Shown here in pieces: positions 5,197-5,273 of a DNA stretch of 5,273 bases (position 1 is the stretch's first letter; every line of letters begins with the position of its first letter). The stretch lies in the NCBI GenBank assembly GCA_003646935.1, contig QMLW01000184.1:1-5273 (forward strand). Reading direction: 5' to 3'. The position numbers were made by a program, and so were the translations under genes. Source of the stretch: Deltaproteobacteria bacterium (GTDB lineage Bacteria; Desulfobacterota; DSM-4660; Desulfatiglandales; B25-G16). Under the pieces are notes generated by a model. The model ran no database searches, was not told the DNA's origin, and was given only the letters and a program-made list of their open reading frames with translations.

Positions 5197-5219
5197 TGAG
5201 ACTGTTCCATATTGTCTCA
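5197..5219. repeat. Inverted repeat TGAGAC/GTCTCA upstream of the PilZ gene
   Basis: TGAGAC (5197-5202) and GTCTCA (5214-5219) form a perfect 6-bp inverted repeat with an 11-nt spacer. A plus-strand run of seven T (5191-5197) precedes it, so neither strand has a U-run after the stem and it is not a terminator. It shares the GAGAC word with a further GTCTC at 5154-5158. It may be an operator-type site. Confidence 0.3.
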
Positions 5220-5222
5220 CAC

Positions 5223-5262
5223 ATGGAATAATGGAATGGTGGAATATTGGAGTGTTGGTTTT
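5223..5262. repeat. Five degenerate tandem octamers
   Basis: The sequence divides exactly into ATGGAATA, ATGGAATG, GTGGAATA, TTGGAGTG and TTGGTTTT, a strict 8-bp period in which TGG at positions 2-4 never changes. The last unit is the most decayed. It is intergenic, carries no open frame, and lies upstream of the PilZ gene leader. Unit sequence and position look like a dispersed simple repeat rather than coding sequence. Confidence 0.7.
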
Positions 5263-5273
5263 AAAAGCAATGA

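Noticed and set aside
5191..5219. Inverted repeat with T-run as a rho-independent terminator
   Set aside because: The T-run precedes the stem on the plus strand and becomes an A-run after it on the minus strand, the wrong arrangement on both.
5099..5220. c-di-GMP riboswitch upstream of the PilZ gene
   Set aside because: The conserved GCAAACC-type core and paired arms of the GEMM aptamers are absent from the leader.
5099..5224. 42-codon upstream extension of the PilZ protein
   Set aside because: It has no Shine-Dalgarno, is unlike the PilZ family N-terminus and overlaps the inverted repeats. The start at 5098 has a suitable AGGA.

Overview
The window holds five convincing genes, all on the minus strand. 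Transcription therefore runs from the right edge (about 5273) towards the left edge (1). From right to left they are a small PilZ-domain protein, a short exported cysteine-containing protein, a host-attachment-family protein, a DapA-family enzyme, and a GT4 glycosyltransferase. A sixth open frame begins at 615 and runs off the left edge. Moderate GC content, a PilZ protein of the short stand-alone type, the host-attachment family and degenerate octamer repeats between genes suggest a Gram-negative bacterium, perhaps Desulfobacterota (former Deltaproteobacteria). That placement is inference only; no ribosomal or other marker gene is present.

The strongest signal is not a gene but the 433-base gap between 3236 and 3668. 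It contains, in transcription order: an intrinsic terminator closing the host-attachment gene (3526-3584); a promoter with a perfect TTGACA (3495-3523); a complete lysine riboswitch (L box) aptamer (about 3305-3486) in which helices P1, P2, P4 and P5 and the conserved core can be traced; and a 9-bp GC-rich hairpin with a run of seven U (3268-3296). The strong Shine-Dalgarno and ATG of the DapA-type gene follow. This is a classic transcription-attenuation arrangement. When lysine is abundant the aptamer should hold P1 closed and the terminator should stop transcription. When lysine is scarce an antiterminator, which can be drawn from the 3' strand of P1 and the 5' arm of the terminator, should allow dapA expression. 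The protein keeps the catalytic residues of 4-hydroxy-tetrahydrodipicolinate synthase, the first committed step towards lysine and meso-diaminopimelate, so RNA control and gene product agree.

Right part (4190-5273): the PilZ gene (4676-5098) has an unusual leader with short inverted repeats. Further upstream is a tract of five degenerate octamers (5223-5262). The exported small protein (4286-4609) follows 66 bp downstream, with its own candidate promoter and a downstream hairpin terminator (4231-4255). The host-attachment-family gene (3669-4166) comes next.

Left part (1-2200): the GTG-started glycosyltransferase (803-1984) sits 216 bp downstream of dapA. The gap holds a small GC hairpin and two imperfect inverted repeats. 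The truncated frame at 1-615 has a good ribosome-binding site but belongs to no family I recognise. No mobile element, tRNA, rRNA or CRISPR array was seen.
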